Shown here piece by piece: positions 45,922 through 56,129 of a stretch of 64,000 bases of DNA. Source of the DNA: Aalborgiella sp963841045 (GTDB taxonomy: Bacteria; Pseudomonadota; Gammaproteobacteria; Burkholderiales; Burkholderiaceae_C); the NCBI GenBank assembly GCA_963841045.1, contig CAWJBD010000001.1, positions 434,001 to 498,000 on the forward strand, given 5' to 3'. The notes beneath the pieces are model-generated. The model worked only from the letters and a program-made list of their open reading frames with translations. It did not search any database and was not told the origin of the DNA. A program made the translations under genes and the position numbers. Each line of letters begins with the position of its first letter. Position 1 is the first letter of the stretch.

Positions 45922-48339
45922 ATGATCACTACCCCGATTTCAAAGATTTTTAAAACTGAATGGCGAGTGTGTTTATTCCTCGCTGTGTTGTCTTTCGTTG
46001 GTGCCAGCCTATTCATGACTGGATGGCCCAAAGGGCTTTTCCCTGAAACGAATACCCCCTTTATTTATGAAGGCGATGGATTTGCATATTTATGGAACAT
46101 TCAACGTGTCATCGAAGGTTCTTGGTATTTTGAGAATGCCCGTTCGGGGTTTCCATTTGGTTCCAACCATCTTGACTACCCCACCGCAGACACTGGAAGC
46201 TATTTGGTTCTAAAGCTTTTAGGACTCGCAACTCATTCCGCTTTCGCCGCAACAAACCTCTATTTCTTACTTGGATTCTCTGTCTGCGCAGTGGCGACTT
46301 ATCTGGTTGCACGATCTCTTGATGTGACGCGTTACTTTGCGATAGCTTGCGCTGTACTTTATGCCTTTACTTCCTTTCATTTCGGTCGCATCGGACATCT
46401 TTTCTTTACTTGGTATTTCGTTGCACCACTGTTTTTCTATTTGGGTTTTAGATTAATTTCTGGACAGACAGTTTTTACCAACCCACAGGTCTCACGGTTT
46501 ACGAAACTCGTCCATGTGTTGGCTATCTTCGTTTTAGCTTCGTTTGGCATTTACTACGATTTGTTCGCAGGTATTGTTCTCGTTCTCAGCATCATCATTG
46601 CAGTGGCATTTCATCGGTCATGGCGCATTTTCAGCGAAGGAATTTTGACATTAAGTTTTGTCATGATTGGGTTGATTTTGAACGTTTTACCCAGCCTGAT
46701 ATACATTGCACAGAATGGCGAGAGCCGTGAAGGCATCAACCGGTACGCACAGGAATCTGAGTTGTATGCCTTGAAAATTACACAACTTCTTTTGCCGCGC
46801 GGCGATCATCGGATTGACGCGTTTGCAGATTTTGCCAGTCGGTACAACAATCATTTTCCTCTCATCACTGAAAACATCAGCGCCAGTTTGGGGGCAATGG
46901 GTTCTATCGGATTTTTATTGTTGATATCTGTCGTCTTAATTTCACCAATCATTAAGGTGCATGGAATCCCCAAAGATTCAATAGCAAAGCACTCAACCAA
47001 AGTTTGGGTACTTCAAATATTGGCAGTGTTGTTGGTTGGTTTGGTATTGATGGGTACTGTGGGCGGTGGATCAAGCATATTTGCCATGACCATTTCCAGT
47101 TCGTTCAGAGGATGGAATCGCGTCAGTATTTTTATTGCGTTCTTAGCACTGCTGGCATTGGTGATAGCGATTCAGTCAATGTACAGTTTGTTGCTGAAAG
47201 AGGGGAAGTTTTCAAAAATAACAGGGATTTTTATTGCTTTGATCATTACTTGGATAGGCTTATATGACCAAACTGTTCGCCCTTGTCACAAGTGTCTTGA
47301 AGCCAATACAGCAGCCATCGAGAACGACAGCGCATTTTTTAAAAAGCTTGAATCAACCCTGCCCAAACAAGCAGCCGCATACCAATTGCCGTATATGACT
47401 TACTCTGACAATGGTCTTGTGAACTACATGGGTTCTTATGACCAAGCTCGTGGTCACTTGCATACCATTGATATGCGGTGGAGTTTTGGTGGTGTACGTG
47501 GTCGTACCGGAGATTGGTTTTACCGAAAACTTGCTACCTTACCGATAGAGCAACAATTGACGGTTGCTCAGAGTATGGGGTTCTCTGGTCTTTACATCGA
47601 CAAACGTGGATTTTTGCAGCAAGAATATGACGAGCGATGCCTCCCTTTTTCAAAAACCATAGAGGAACGCTTAAAAAATAATTGCATGCTATTCAACGAA
47701 GTTGAACAGGATATTGGTAACGCTTTGGGCTCACAAGCCATGCAACAAAGTTTGCTCAGCCATGACAAACAATTGGTGTTTTACCCTTTTCCAAAAGCAT
47801 CACTTTTGAAAAATTCTGGTTCACAGGAACCCCATGACGCGAACGCCATTCTGGCAACAATTGGGTTCAAACTGGTCAATGGTATTCCTGTTCAAACTCA
47901 AGCTATGTTTGAACAGCCAATTGATTTGAGGAAAGAAAATAATGATTTCCCAGAATACGTGGGTGGTGTCACGGGACTATCTGGCATTACCATTACCAAA
48001 GGTGAAAAATTGGGTCGCTGGTCAGATGCACATGCAGCCAAACACGTCACCATTTGGTTATCCAAACCTTTGCCAGCTTCATTTTCATTACAAATGCGAG
48101 CTCAGGCAGCAGGTCTGAATGCCGGTAAACCTGTGAAGATTAAGATAGGAAAGCAAATCAAGGAATTAATCTTCTCCTCAGATTTTGAATCCAAATCGGT
48201 TGATTTCCAAACCAATGAAGCCGTGCATAAAATAGAAATAATTCCTGCTGATCCATTCAGTCCTGCAAGACGTTGGGGTGGAACCGACACACGCATGCTG
48301 GCGATTCAGATTGAACAAATGTCCATCACACCAAAGTGA
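45922..48339 (+). CDS. Large polytopic membrane protein, GT-C glycosyltransferase-like
   Basis: Protein of 805 residues. About ten to twelve hydrophobic segments fill residues 10-450. A loop near residues 25-85 has TPFIYEGDGFAYLWNIQRVI, ENARSGFPFGSNHLDYPTAD, an acidic pattern typical of the first extracytoplasmic loop of GT-C enzymes that use polyprenyl-phosphate sugars. The C-terminal 350 residues are soluble and probably periplasmic, with no family I recognise. The GtrA and GT2 genes convergent with it support a role in glycan decoration. Confidence 0.7.
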   Translation: MITTPISKIFKTEWRVCLFLAVLSFVGASLFMTGWPKGLFPETNTPFIYEGDGFAYLWNIQRVIEGSWYFENARSGFPFGSNHLDYPTADTGSYLVLKLLGLATHSAFAATNLYFLLGFSVCAVATYLVARSLDVTRYFAIACAVLYAFTSFHFGRIGHLFFTWYFVAPLFFYLGFRLISGQTVFTNPQVSRFTKLVHVLAIFVLASFGIYYDLFAGIVLVLSIIIAVAFHRSWRIFSEGILTLSFVMIGLILNVLPSLIYIAQNGESREGINRYAQESELYALKITQLLLPRGDHRIDAFADFASRYNNHFPLITENISASLGAMGSIGFLLLISVVLISPIIKVHGIPKDSIAKHSTKVWVLQILAVLLVGLVLMGTVGGGSSIFAMTISSSFRGWNRVSIFIAFLALLALVIAIQSMYSLLLKEGKFSKITGIFIALIITWIGLYDQTVRPCHKCLEANTAAIENDSAFFKKLESTLPKQAAAYQLPYMTYSDNGLVNYMGSYDQARGHLHTIDMRWSFGGVRGRTGDWFYRKLATLPIEQQLTVAQSMGFSGLYIDKRGFLQQEYDERCLPFSKTIEERLKNNCMLFNEVEQDIGNALGSQAMQQSLLSHDKQLVFYPFPKASLLKNSGSQEPHDANAILATIGFKLVNGIPVQTQAMFEQPIDLRKENNDFPEYVGGVTGLSGITITKGEKLGRWSDAHAAKHVTIWLSKPLPASFSLQMRAQAAGLNAGKPVKIKIGKQIKELIFSSDFESKSVDFQTNEAVHKIEIIPADPFSPARRWGGTDTRMLAIQIEQMSITPK

Positions 48340-48364
48340 TTCCAACTGCTATTTAGAAGTGCTT

Positions 48365-48742
48365 TTATTGCTTATATGAAAATCTTTTCAATAAAACATA
48401 AGCCAACATTGTCGTCACTGGTAGCAAAATGACAGGCGCCCAATAATCACCCGTCACATCACGCACCAACGCAATCAGTAAAATATTCCCTAAATATATC
48501 GTGGTCCATATCAACACATAACGGACAAAACTGCCCTCACTCTTGAACACCAAAGCCCCGTGTGCTTTAAAGCCAACCAAGATTCCCACCGCTACTGACA
48601 AGGCCGATGCGGCTTGATAAGGTAGTTGTAACCAGCCTAAACCCAAGTAATAGACGGCCAAGCTCAGCAAGGTATTCAAACCACCGACCACCACATATCG
48701 AAAAAACTGCCAAAAATTCATGGCCTTTAGTTTTTCAATCAT
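48365..48742 (-). CDS. GtrA family membrane protein
   Basis: A 125-residue protein with four hydrophobic segments. FFRYVVVGGLNTLLSLAVYY is the typical GtrA start, and the end, MLAYVLLKRFSYK, also fits. GtrA-like proteins are thought to move polyprenyl-linked sugars across the membrane for surface polysaccharide modification. It overlaps the GT2 gene by eight bases, so glucosyl transfer and flipping are probably coupled. Confidence 0.9.
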   Translation of the reverse strand: MIEKLKAMNFWQFFRYVVVGGLNTLLSLAVYYLGLGWLQLPYQAASALSVAVGILVGFKAHGALVFKSEGSFVRYVLIWTTIYLGNILLIALVRDVTGDYWAPVILLPVTTMLAYVLLKRFSYKQ

Positions 48743-49565
48743 GTTTTGCCGTCTTCATGCGCTGGTTCAGCATTTTGTAGAACAGCCATTTGCCTAACCG
48801 AACTTTGTATGAATTGAATCGTTGCATGAGCTTTTCAAAAGCGCTTAAAGTGATGCCATGGTTGGCTGCCACGATATTCATCTCATCGATCAAGGTATCG
48901 TACTGACGCAAAGTATTGTTGGTTTGATGGAAACGGATGGCATAGGCAGGATTTTGTAAAACATGGACATGCCCTTCACCTCCAATCCCAACAAAAAAAT
49001 TAACATCTGAAGCTTGGTGCAGGCGTTGATCAAGATTTAGATGCTGCCCAAGTGCTGTACGAGATAAAACGGCAATACCATATAAGTTACGACAACGCAC
49101 AATACTGGCTTTGGCAATTTCTCGCGCCAATGTTTTACCTGCGAAGCCAACCTGAGACACGCCAAAACTGTTGATATAGTTTGAACGTTGATCCAGCCAC
49201 CGCACAGGCGCGTTCACCATGGCCAATGAACCATCTGCTTCAAGAATAGAACGTGCTTCTTCAAATGCGTCGGCACGCACATAAATGTCATCATGACTCA
49301 AATAGGCAAAATACTTGGTGTTACACAAACCAAGGGCTTTGTGAAAATTACCGTGTACACCCAAGTTCTTCTCATTCAATATGTACTTAAAACGTGGGTC
49401 AGCCAGGTATGGTTTGCAAATTTCCGCCGTATTGTCAGTTGAGCAGTTGTCTACAATTAAGAATTTCCAATTTTGATAGGTCTGTTTTAAAACCGATTCA
49501 ATCGCTTGGGTGATGTAGTTTGCACCGTTGTAAACGGGCAAAAATATGGTGATATCTGCTTGCAT
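48735..49565 (-). CDS. Family 2 glycosyltransferase
   Basis: Soluble enzyme of 276 residues with a GT-A fold: ITIFLPVYNGANYITQAIES, the nucleotide-sugar region FLIVDNCSTDNTAEI, and SHDDIYV as the DxD-like metal site. It probably loads a sugar on polyprenyl phosphate or on a growing glycan; donor and acceptor are unknown. Overlaps the GtrA gene and is transcribed away from the SDR gene. Confidence 0.9.
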   Translation of the reverse strand: MQADITIFLPVYNGANYITQAIESVLKQTYQNWKFLIVDNCSTDNTAEICKPYLADPRFKYILNEKNLGVHGNFHKALGLCNTKYFAYLSHDDIYVRADAFEEARSILEADGSLAMVNAPVRWLDQRSNYINSFGVSQVGFAGKTLAREIAKASIVRCRNLYGIAVLSRTALGQHLNLDQRLHQASDVNFFVGIGGEGHVHVLQNPAYAIRFHQTNNTLRQYDTLIDEMNIVAANHGITLSAFEKLMQRFNSYKVRLGKWLFYKMLNQRMKTAKHD

Positions 49566-49649
49566 AATCTGATTTTATGAATCGCAAGAGAATATCACAG
49601 CCCAGCACACCCATTTTGGGCTAAAGTCTCAACTTTCGAAAGCGTCCGC

Positions 49650-50354
49650 ATGATCCAGCCTTCAAAACCCTTTCTCAATCAGCGCGTGCTGGTTACTGGT
49701 GCTTCCAGCGGCATTGGTTTCGCTGTAGCACAGGCATTGGCACTGGCAGGCGCACACATCCATGCCGTAGCACGCCATTGGAAACAAGCTCCGCCTGCTT
49801 GGCACACCCATTGCGCCGATCTGTCGGTTGAGAGTGATGTCAAACGCCTGGCACAAGAGCTACAACAAGATGCCAACCCGTTGGACGTTGTCGTCCACAG
49901 CGCGGGCGCATTTGCCCTTGGTTCAGTGGCTGATTTTGATATCCATGAACTCGACAAACTTTACGCCATCAATGTGCGTGCACCGTTTTTATTGACACAA
50001 TTACTGTTGCCTCAATTGATTCAAAGCAAAGGGCAAGTTGTCTTTATCAATTCATCTGCAGGAATTGCATCAAAACAAGGTTTATCCGGCTACTCTTCTA
50101 CCAAGTTTGCTCTCAAATCTATAGCAGATGCTTTACGCTTGGAAGTCAATGAACATGGTGTGCGGGTTATGAGTGTGTACCCGGGTAAAACAGCATCGCC
50201 CATGCAAGAACAGGTACACAAACTTTTAGGACAAGATTACCAGGCCAACAAACTGATGCAAGCTGAAGATGTGGCACAAGCGGTACTTGCTGCACTGGTA
50301 TTGCCTCAAACCGCCGAAATGACAGATTTGCATATTCGTCCGATGCAAAAATGA
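49650..50354 (+). CDS. Short-chain dehydrogenase/reductase
   Basis: Classical SDR of 234 residues: the cofactor-binding TGASSGIGFAVAQALALAG, a NAG-like segment HSAGAFALG, the catalytic Ser in FINSSAGIASKQG and Tyr/Lys in YSSTKFALKS. NADP(H) is likely from the Arg after the first strand pair. Substrate not predictable. It sits 32 bases before the DUF4910 gene. Confidence 0.9.
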   Translation: MIQPSKPFLNQRVLVTGASSGIGFAVAQALALAGAHIHAVARHWKQAPPAWHTHCADLSVESDVKRLAQELQQDANPLDVVVHSAGAFALGSVADFDIHELDKLYAINVRAPFLLTQLLLPQLIQSKGQVVFINSSAGIASKQGLSGYSSTKFALKSIADALRLEVNEHGVRVMSVYPGKTASPMQEQVHKLLGQDYQANKLMQAEDVAQAVLAALVLPQTAEMTDLHIRPMQK

Positions 50355-50385
50355 TCAACCAATGGCAAGATAATCTAACTCAAAG

Positions 50386-51721
50386 ATGATCAATATTTAT
50401 TCTCCCGCTACCGATTTCAAACCCATCGGTGATCAAATGTATGCACTGGTGAGCACCTTGTTCCCCATCTGCCGAAGCATTACAGGCAATGGCGTGCGTG
50501 AAACCATGTCCCATGTGAAAAAACTTTTGCCCATCACCGTTCACGAAGTACCAACAGGCACCCTAGTTTTTGACTGGACTGTACCTAAAGAATGGAACAT
50601 CAAGGATGCTTATGTCGCCAATAGCCAAGGCGAACGTGTGATCGACTTCAAAAAGTCCAATCTGCATGTGCTGAACTACAGCACTCCGGTCAACCAAAAA
50701 ATGACATTGGCAGAGTTACGTCCCCATTTGATGACGCAACCCGAACACCCAGATTGGATACCTTACCGCACCAGCTACTACCAAGAAAAATGGGGCTTTT
50801 GTTTGAGTCAAAACCGACTCGATTCACTGATTAATAGCGACAGAAGGTGATGAATACCAGGTGGTGATTGACTCAACCCTGACAGCGGGATCATTGACTT
50901 ATGGCGAATACGTGATTCAGGGCGAATCAAGCGATGAAGTCCTGATATCCTGCCACACCTGCCACCCATCGCTGTGCAATGACAATCTGTCGGGCATTGC
51001 TTTAGCAACATTTTTAGCACGACAAATCGAGCAGGTTAAAGCTGAAGGTGGCAAGTTACGTTACACCTATCGATTTTTGTTCATTCCCGGGACGATTGGC
51101 TCTATCACTTGGCTGGCACGCAATCAAACAAATGCAAAACGCATTCAGCACGGCTTGGTGGTGGTATGTGTAGGCGATGCAGGCAAATTCAGCTACAAAA
51201 CCAGCCGACAAGGCGACGCTTTAATAGATCATGCTGCTAAGCATGTACTCACATCTGAGAAAGAATCTTTCAATCTGATTGACTTTTTCCCCTACGGTTA
51301 CGATGAACGTCAGTATTGCTCGCCAGGCTTTAACCTTGCAGTAGGCAGTCTGTCGCGCTCCACGCATGGCAAATTCCCCGAGTACCACAGCTCTGGAGAC
51401 AATTTATCGTTTGTGACAGGTGCACAAATTGCCGAATCGCTTGAGGTGTATCTCAAAGTCATTGACGTTTTAGAAAACAACCATACCTACATCAACCAAT
51501 ATCCACATTGCGAGCCGCAGTTAGGTAAACGTGGCTTGTATGGCAATGTAGGTGCTACCGTGCATCGCCCCACTTTTGAAATGGCGCTGCTGTGGATCCT
51601 CAATTTATCGGACGGCACTTACAGCTTGTTGGACATAGCCAAACGCGCCAAAATGCCTTTTGAAACCATCAAACAAGCGGCAAAAGCATTGCAGGACAGT
51701 GGCTTGTTAAAACGAATTTAA
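50386..51721 (+). pseudogene. DUF4910 (M28-like aminopeptidase fold) protein, frameshifted
   Basis: Protein of about 445 residues once joined. The N-terminal DUF2172-like part includes PICRSITGNGVRETM and VPTGTLVFDWTVPKEWNI; the peptidase-like part has DEVLISCHTCHPSLCNDNLS and FFPYGYDERQYCSPGFN with metal-type His/Asp/Glu residues; the C-terminus is a winged helix (LLDIAKRAKMPFETIKQAA). This family is usually found in polysaccharide gene clusters; its reaction is unknown. The first frame ends at 50850 after an apparent extra base near 50833; skipping it restores IATEGDEYQVVIDSTL. Motifs on both sides are intact. Confidence 0.85.
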
Positions 51722-51734
51722 TTTCGTAAATGGC

Positions 51735-52274
51735 TTAATTCGAGGTCAACGCAGGATCTGGCATTGAACCCTTAGAAATGACATACATATTGCTGTCAAA
51801 TACCACCGTGAATATTTGGGTTTCTGATGTATTGACGCCTTCTAAATAGCGCCAATCGTAATGCCAAGTTTTTTTCAATTCGTAGGGCGTAATTTTCATC
51901 GGTTTGCCTAGCATTTTGCGCACTGTTTCCATGGGCATGCCGACCTCAATTTTGGCGAAATTGGCTGATGTCAGTACTTGCTTCAACGAACTCATTTTGC
52001 CATCAGTGCCAATGGTGATCATGTAATTTTTAGTACCAGCAGGTTGGCGGTTGTATTCAAAAATACGCGCGCCATCGGCACCATCCCAAATTTTTTCAGG
52101 TTCGCCGAATTTGATTCGAACATCCCCTTCGGTAGCGACACCTTCTTCCAATTCCGCGATACGCTGGTTGTCGCAGCCTGAAATGCCCAAAGTGGCGATG
52201 GCGAAGAATAAAACCAAACAAAAATTGCTAAAAAGTGCTTTTATGGCGTTTGGTTGGGTTTTCACTGGTGACAC
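51735..52274 (-). CDS. SmpA/OmlA (BamE)-like lipoprotein
   Basis: Lipoprotein of 179 residues: the hydrophobic leader ends GISGCDNQ, the lipobox. Two SmpA/OmlA-like repeats follow, seen as LEEGVATEGDVRIKFGEPEK and IEVGMPMETVRKMLGKPMK. Related BamE helps assemble outer-membrane beta-barrels, but this one has two repeats and lies away from other bam genes, so its exact role is uncertain. Genes of this type near DUF3460 and scpA are typical of Comamonadaceae, as I recall. Confidence 0.82.
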   Translation of the reverse strand: MSPVKTQPNAIKALFSNFCLVLFFAIATLGISGCDNQRIAELEEGVATEGDVRIKFGEPEKIWDGADGARIFEYNRQPAGTKNYMITIGTDGKMSSLKQVLTSANFAKIEVGMPMETVRKMLGKPMKITPYELKKTWHYDWRYLEGVNTSETQIFTVVFDSNMYVISKGSMPDPALTSN

Positions 52275-52396
52275 CTCGTAAAATGGTCGCAGGGTAGTAT
52301 GGTCGCAACTTTAATTGGTCGCAGGATTAAAGCCAACGCATCATAAACCTAGAAATTCGCTTATTTGAATTATTCCGATTATCCAAGCAGACTTTT

Positions 52397-52600
52397 ATGA
52401 ACATCTTTCGCCGCCCCCACTACGAATCTGACACCACACAATTCATTGAAAAACTTAAAGCTGACAAACCTCAGCTCGAATCTGAGCAGCGCCAAGGCCG
52501 TTCTTTGTTATGGGAACCCAAATTCGACAGCACTTTGCAAGCTGAATTTGCTGCAGCTAAGGTAAAGCAAGGCGCTTACGTTTACCAAACCAAACACTAG
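52397..52600 (+). CDS. DUF3460 family protein
   Basis: A 67-residue protein: RRPHYESDTTQFIEKLKAD, then QRQGRSLLWEPKFDST and GAYVYQTKH. This is the DUF3460 pattern, known almost only from beta-proteobacteria and commonly next to scpA. Role unknown. Confidence 0.88.
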   Translation: MNIFRRPHYESDTTQFIEKLKADKPQLESEQRQGRSLLWEPKFDSTLQAEFAAAKVKQGAYVYQTKH

Positions 52601-52632
52601 GTCGTTATTTTTAGCTCAATACAGTTCTTCGA

Positions 52633-53499
52633 ATGAGTACATCTGAAGTTTTCAGCGACGCGGCAGACACCTTGCCACATTTGCCTACCGACCAAATGGC
52701 CATGCCATTGGTGGTGGACCAAGTGGCATTGGCGCGTTTGTATGGCGAACCGCTTTTTAACTTGCCCAAAGATTTGTACATACCACCAGATGCATTGGAG
52801 GTTTTCTTAGAGGCTTTTGAAGGCCCTTTGGACTTGCTGTTGTATTTGATTCGCAAGCAAAACTTCAACATTTTGGACATACCGATGGCGCCTTTGACGC
52901 GCCAGTATTTGAGCTATGTTGACGAAATCAAGCGCAGTAATTTAGAACTGGCGGCAGAGTATTTGCTGATGGCGGCGATGCTGATTGAAATCAAATCGCG
53001 CATGCTCTTGCCACCCAAGAAGACCGCTGATGGCGTTGAGCCCGAAGACCCGCGTGCAGAATTGGTGCGACGTTTGATGGAATACGAGCAAATGAAACTC
53101 GCTGCCATCAAAATCAACAACCTGCCACAAATGGGGCGCGATGTTTTGCGCGCGCAAATCTACATTGAGCAGTCACTCAAGCCACGTTTCCCTGATGTGC
53201 ATTTGGTCGATTTGCAATCCGCTTGGCAAGATATATTGAAGCGTGCCAAACTGATTCAACACCACCACATCAGCAAAGAAGAGTTGTCTGTGCGCGAGTA
53301 CATGAGCATTGTTTTGCGCCACCTACAAGGCAAAAAATTTGTTGAATTTGAAAAGCTGTTTGATCCCAGCAAAGGTATACCCGTGTTGATCGTCACCTTC
53401 ATCGCCATGCTGGAGCTGGCCAAAGAAACGCTGATTGACATCACACAAGCCGAAGCATTCGCGCCCATTTACGTGCGCTTGGCCTACACACCCACTTGA
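52633..53499 (+). CDS. scpA: Segregation and condensation protein A
   Basis: Kleisin subunit of the SMC-ScpAB condensin, which compacts and separates chromosomes. The 288-residue protein has the N-terminal SMC-neck motif FEGPLDLLLYLIRKQNFNIL, then YLLMAAMLIEIKSRMLLPP, a variable middle, and a C-terminal winged helix with VTFIAMLELAKETLIDI. Starts at 52633, 32 bases after DUF3460. scpB is not in the window. Confidence 0.95.
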   Translation: MSTSEVFSDAADTLPHLPTDQMAMPLVVDQVALARLYGEPLFNLPKDLYIPPDALEVFLEAFEGPLDLLLYLIRKQNFNILDIPMAPLTRQYLSYVDEIKRSNLELAAEYLLMAAMLIEIKSRMLLPPKKTADGVEPEDPRAELVRRLMEYEQMKLAAIKINNLPQMGRDVLRAQIYIEQSLKPRFPDVHLVDLQSAWQDILKRAKLIQHHHISKEELSVREYMSIVLRHLQGKKFVEFEKLFDPSKGIPVLIVTFIAMLELAKETLIDITQAEAFAPIYVRLAYTPT

Positions 53500-53520
53500 G
53501 TTGGGCTCAAAGGAGTTGCA

Positions 53521-53908
53521 ATGAAATTGAACTCGTTGAAAATTTTCAATACACAGTTCATTTTGGCTGTGGCTGTCATTGCCATCAACTTAGTGCTGAC
53601 CACTTCAGTCAGCGCCATGAGTTTGCGCGAACTGCGACAGTTAGAACGTTCCAACGCCAAGCAAGGTGAATGGTATGTGCAATACTATTTAATTGGCGTT
53701 TTAGAAGGTTTGCAGGAAGCCAACGCCACCACAGTGCGGCAAGGTGGTCACAGCTTTGTTTTGCCAAAACGATAAACGTTTAGACACCACCCAAGCCAAA
53801 AAAATGTTTGATGCCGAACGCAAATTGAACGCCGATTTGTATGAAGCCGATATGCCGGTGCAACTGGTGATGCTGAATGCGATGGTTTCGATATACCCAT
53901 GCAAATGA
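53521..53908 (+). pseudogene. Small exported protein, Rap1a/Tai-like, frameshifted
   Basis: About 128 residues once joined. An N-terminal signal peptide (FILAVAVIAINLVLTTSVSA) is followed by YVQYYLIGVLEGLQEANAT, then, after the shift, VCQNDKRLDTTQAKKMFD and a C-terminal Tyr-Pro-Cys. One Cys in each half and this spacing resemble Rap1a/Tai-type periplasmic immunity-like proteins, though the match is weak. An extra T in the run at 53759-53762 explains the early stop at 53775. Skipping it restores one continuous protein to 53908. Role unknown. Confidence 0.65.
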
Positions 53909-53916
53909 CATAATTT

Positions 53917-53964
53917 GCTATATATTTCATAGCAATATAGGCAATATATACGCCGACTAGAGGC
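53917..53964 (+). repeat. Dispersed hairpin element, copy 5
   Basis: Hairpin GCTAT...ATAGC at 53917-53933, then AATATAGGCAATATATACGC and GACTAGAGGCC to 53964. It lies in the 80-base gap between the small exported protein and hisC, eight bases after the former's restored stop. Same orientation as copies 1 and 7. Confidence 0.9.
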
Positions 53965-53988
53965 CAAAAACACATATAAAATACAACG

Positions 53989-55090
53989 ATGACCGAACAA
54001 ATCACGCAACTGATCCAATCCCGCATACGCCAAGACATCGTCTCCATGCACGCCTATGCGATTCAAGATTCCAAAGGCTTGATCAAGCTGGACGCGATGG
54101 AAAACCCGCATCGCTTGTCTGCGCAATTGCAACAACAGTTGGGCGAACGCTTGGGCAAATTGGCGCTGAACCGCTACCCCGATGGTCGCGTCAACGATTT
54201 GCGCGCAGCTTTGGCCAGCTATGCCGACATGCCAGCAGGTTACGACATCATGTTGGGCAATGGATCAGACGAATTGATTTCACTGCTGGCATTGGCTTGT
54301 GATGTAACGGGCGCGACCATACTGGCCCCGCTTCCCGGTTTTGTGATGTACGCCATGAGCGCGCAATTGCAAGGCTTGAAGTTTGTCGGCGTCGATTTAA
54401 CAGCAGAGTTTGAATTGGACTGTGCCCGCCATGTTGGCCGCCATTGCCGAGCACAAACCCGCTATCACCTACTTGGCTTACCCAAATAACCCCAGCGCCA
54501 ATTTATGGGATGAAAGTGCGATGGCGCAAATCATTGCAGCAGCTGGCGCTATTGGTGGGCTGGTGGTGTTGGACGAAGCATATCAACCGTTTTCCAGCAA
54601 AACCTATTTAGATACGATTCGCGCCAAGCCTGAATCGCATCAACATGTGTTGCTGATGCGCACCTTGAGCAAGTTTGGTTTGGCCGGCGTACGCATGGGT
54701 TATATGCTGGGGCCCAAAGCTTTGATTGCAGAAATCGACAAAGTGCGACCACCCTACAACATCAGCGTGCTGAACTATGAATGCGCCCTCTTCGCGCTGG
54801 AGCATACCGATGTGTTTGCCGCCCAAGCCAAAGATTTAGTTACCCAACGCGCCCTGCTTTTTGATGCGTTTGCCAAGATGCCCCAAGTCAAAGCATTTAA
54901 AAGCGAAGCCAATATGATTTTGCTGCGTGTGCCTGATGCTCAAAAAACCTTTGACGGACTCAAGGCGCGCGGCGTGCTGGTAAAAAACATCTCCAAAATG
55001 CACCCATTGCTCGCCAACTGCGTGCGCTTAACGGTTGGCACAGCAGAAGAAAATGCCATGCTGTTGGATGCTCTCCAATCGAGTTTGTAA
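53989..55090 (+). pseudogene. hisC: Histidinol-phosphate aminotransferase, frameshifted
   Basis: PLP enzyme of about 365 residues that makes histidinol phosphate. First part: SKGLIKLDAMENPHRLS and LNRYPDGRVNDLRAALA, MLGNGSDELISLLALA. Second part: ITYLAYPNNPSANLWDE, VVLDEAYQPFSSKTY and the PLP-lysine region MRTLSKFGLAGVRMGYMLG. The frame breaks at an extra T, best placed at 54421; skipping it gives FELDVPAMLAAIAEHKP. All active-site motifs are intact, so a sequence error is likely. hisG and hisD, often upstream, are absent here. Confidence 0.9.
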
Positions 55091-55101
55091 TTTTTGCTGG
55101 A

Positions 55102-56128
55102 ATGTCTGACACGAGCAAACCATCCAATCCAGTACACGAGCAAGCTGTCAATCCTGCTTTTCGCGCCTTGCGCATCACTGCACCGAATTTGGATGCAGAG
55201 CAGCGCATGTATAACGCGCTTTTGGATGAGTTGGATGCCGTAACGCAAGCGCTGGAATCGTTGAAACTTTTACAAGAAGCGCACAGCCAAGAGCGCGATA
55301 AAAAGCTGCGCCCACTTGAACAACAGGCACGACAACTGTATGCCCAAATTGTGGAGCAGCTTGAACAGCGCTTGCTAAATCCCACAGGTTTGTCTAAAAA
55401 GCATCTGGCCGATATCGAAACCCTTGTCCATGCATTCTCAAAAGTGCTCAATCCACCGGACACCCAAAGCGCAGCCACACAGTTCACTCAATCTGAACAT
55501 CCACACATTTCAGGGCAAACCACGTTAGATAAAACTGCCGAGCGAGAAGCCGCCAAACAAGCGCACCAAACCAAAAGACAACAAGCCAAACAAGCTGTGA
55601 ATACAAACTCAACTTCAGGAGAGGATGCACAAAATACCCCCAACCTTCTGCGCAACATGTACCGTAAATTGGCGAGCGCATTGCATCCAGACCGCGCAAG
55701 AGACGAGGCTGAGCGTGTTCACAAAACAGCATTGATGGGACAGGTCAACGCAGCCCACGACGCCAAAGATCTGCTGACTCTCATGCGCTTGCAGTTGCTG
55801 ACGCAAACACCCGACTCCCCAACTGAAAGCGCATACACCACAAGCACAAGAAAACATAACCAAAGACAAACTCAAGCAGGCCATACAGCAATTGCAAGCA
55901 CAGCTCCAAGCCCTTCGTGTCTCTTGTCAGCAAATGCATACCAGCATGCAAGAAGAATGGGATTTGCCATACGGCAACATTTCAGCCAAATCCTTGCAAA
56001 TGGCACTCAGAAAAGAAGCACAAGAATTAACAAGCCACATTGCCTACCTGCAAAGTGATGCTTTGTGGCTTTCGGATGATGCCTTTTTGAAAAATTGGCT
56101 CGCTCATCAGGCCAGCTTGTTCGATTAA
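55102..56128 (+). pseudogene. DnaJ-domain-like protein, frameshifted
   Basis: About 340 residues once joined. Coiled-coil-rich N-terminal half (DELDAVTQALESLKLLQEAH, KLRPLEQQARQLYAQIVEQ), a charged Gln/Lys-rich stretch (150-170), then a J-like segment MYRKLASALHPDRARDEAER, where the HPD motif needed to stimulate Hsp70 is present, followed by helices. An extra base near 55811-55817 shifts the frame; the restored C-terminus runs through LKQAIQQLQAQLQALRVSCQ and ends WLAHQASLFD. Its position between hisC and hisB, with one base before hisB, is unusual. No link to histidine synthesis is known to me. Confidence 0.75.
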
Positions 56129-56129
56129 A

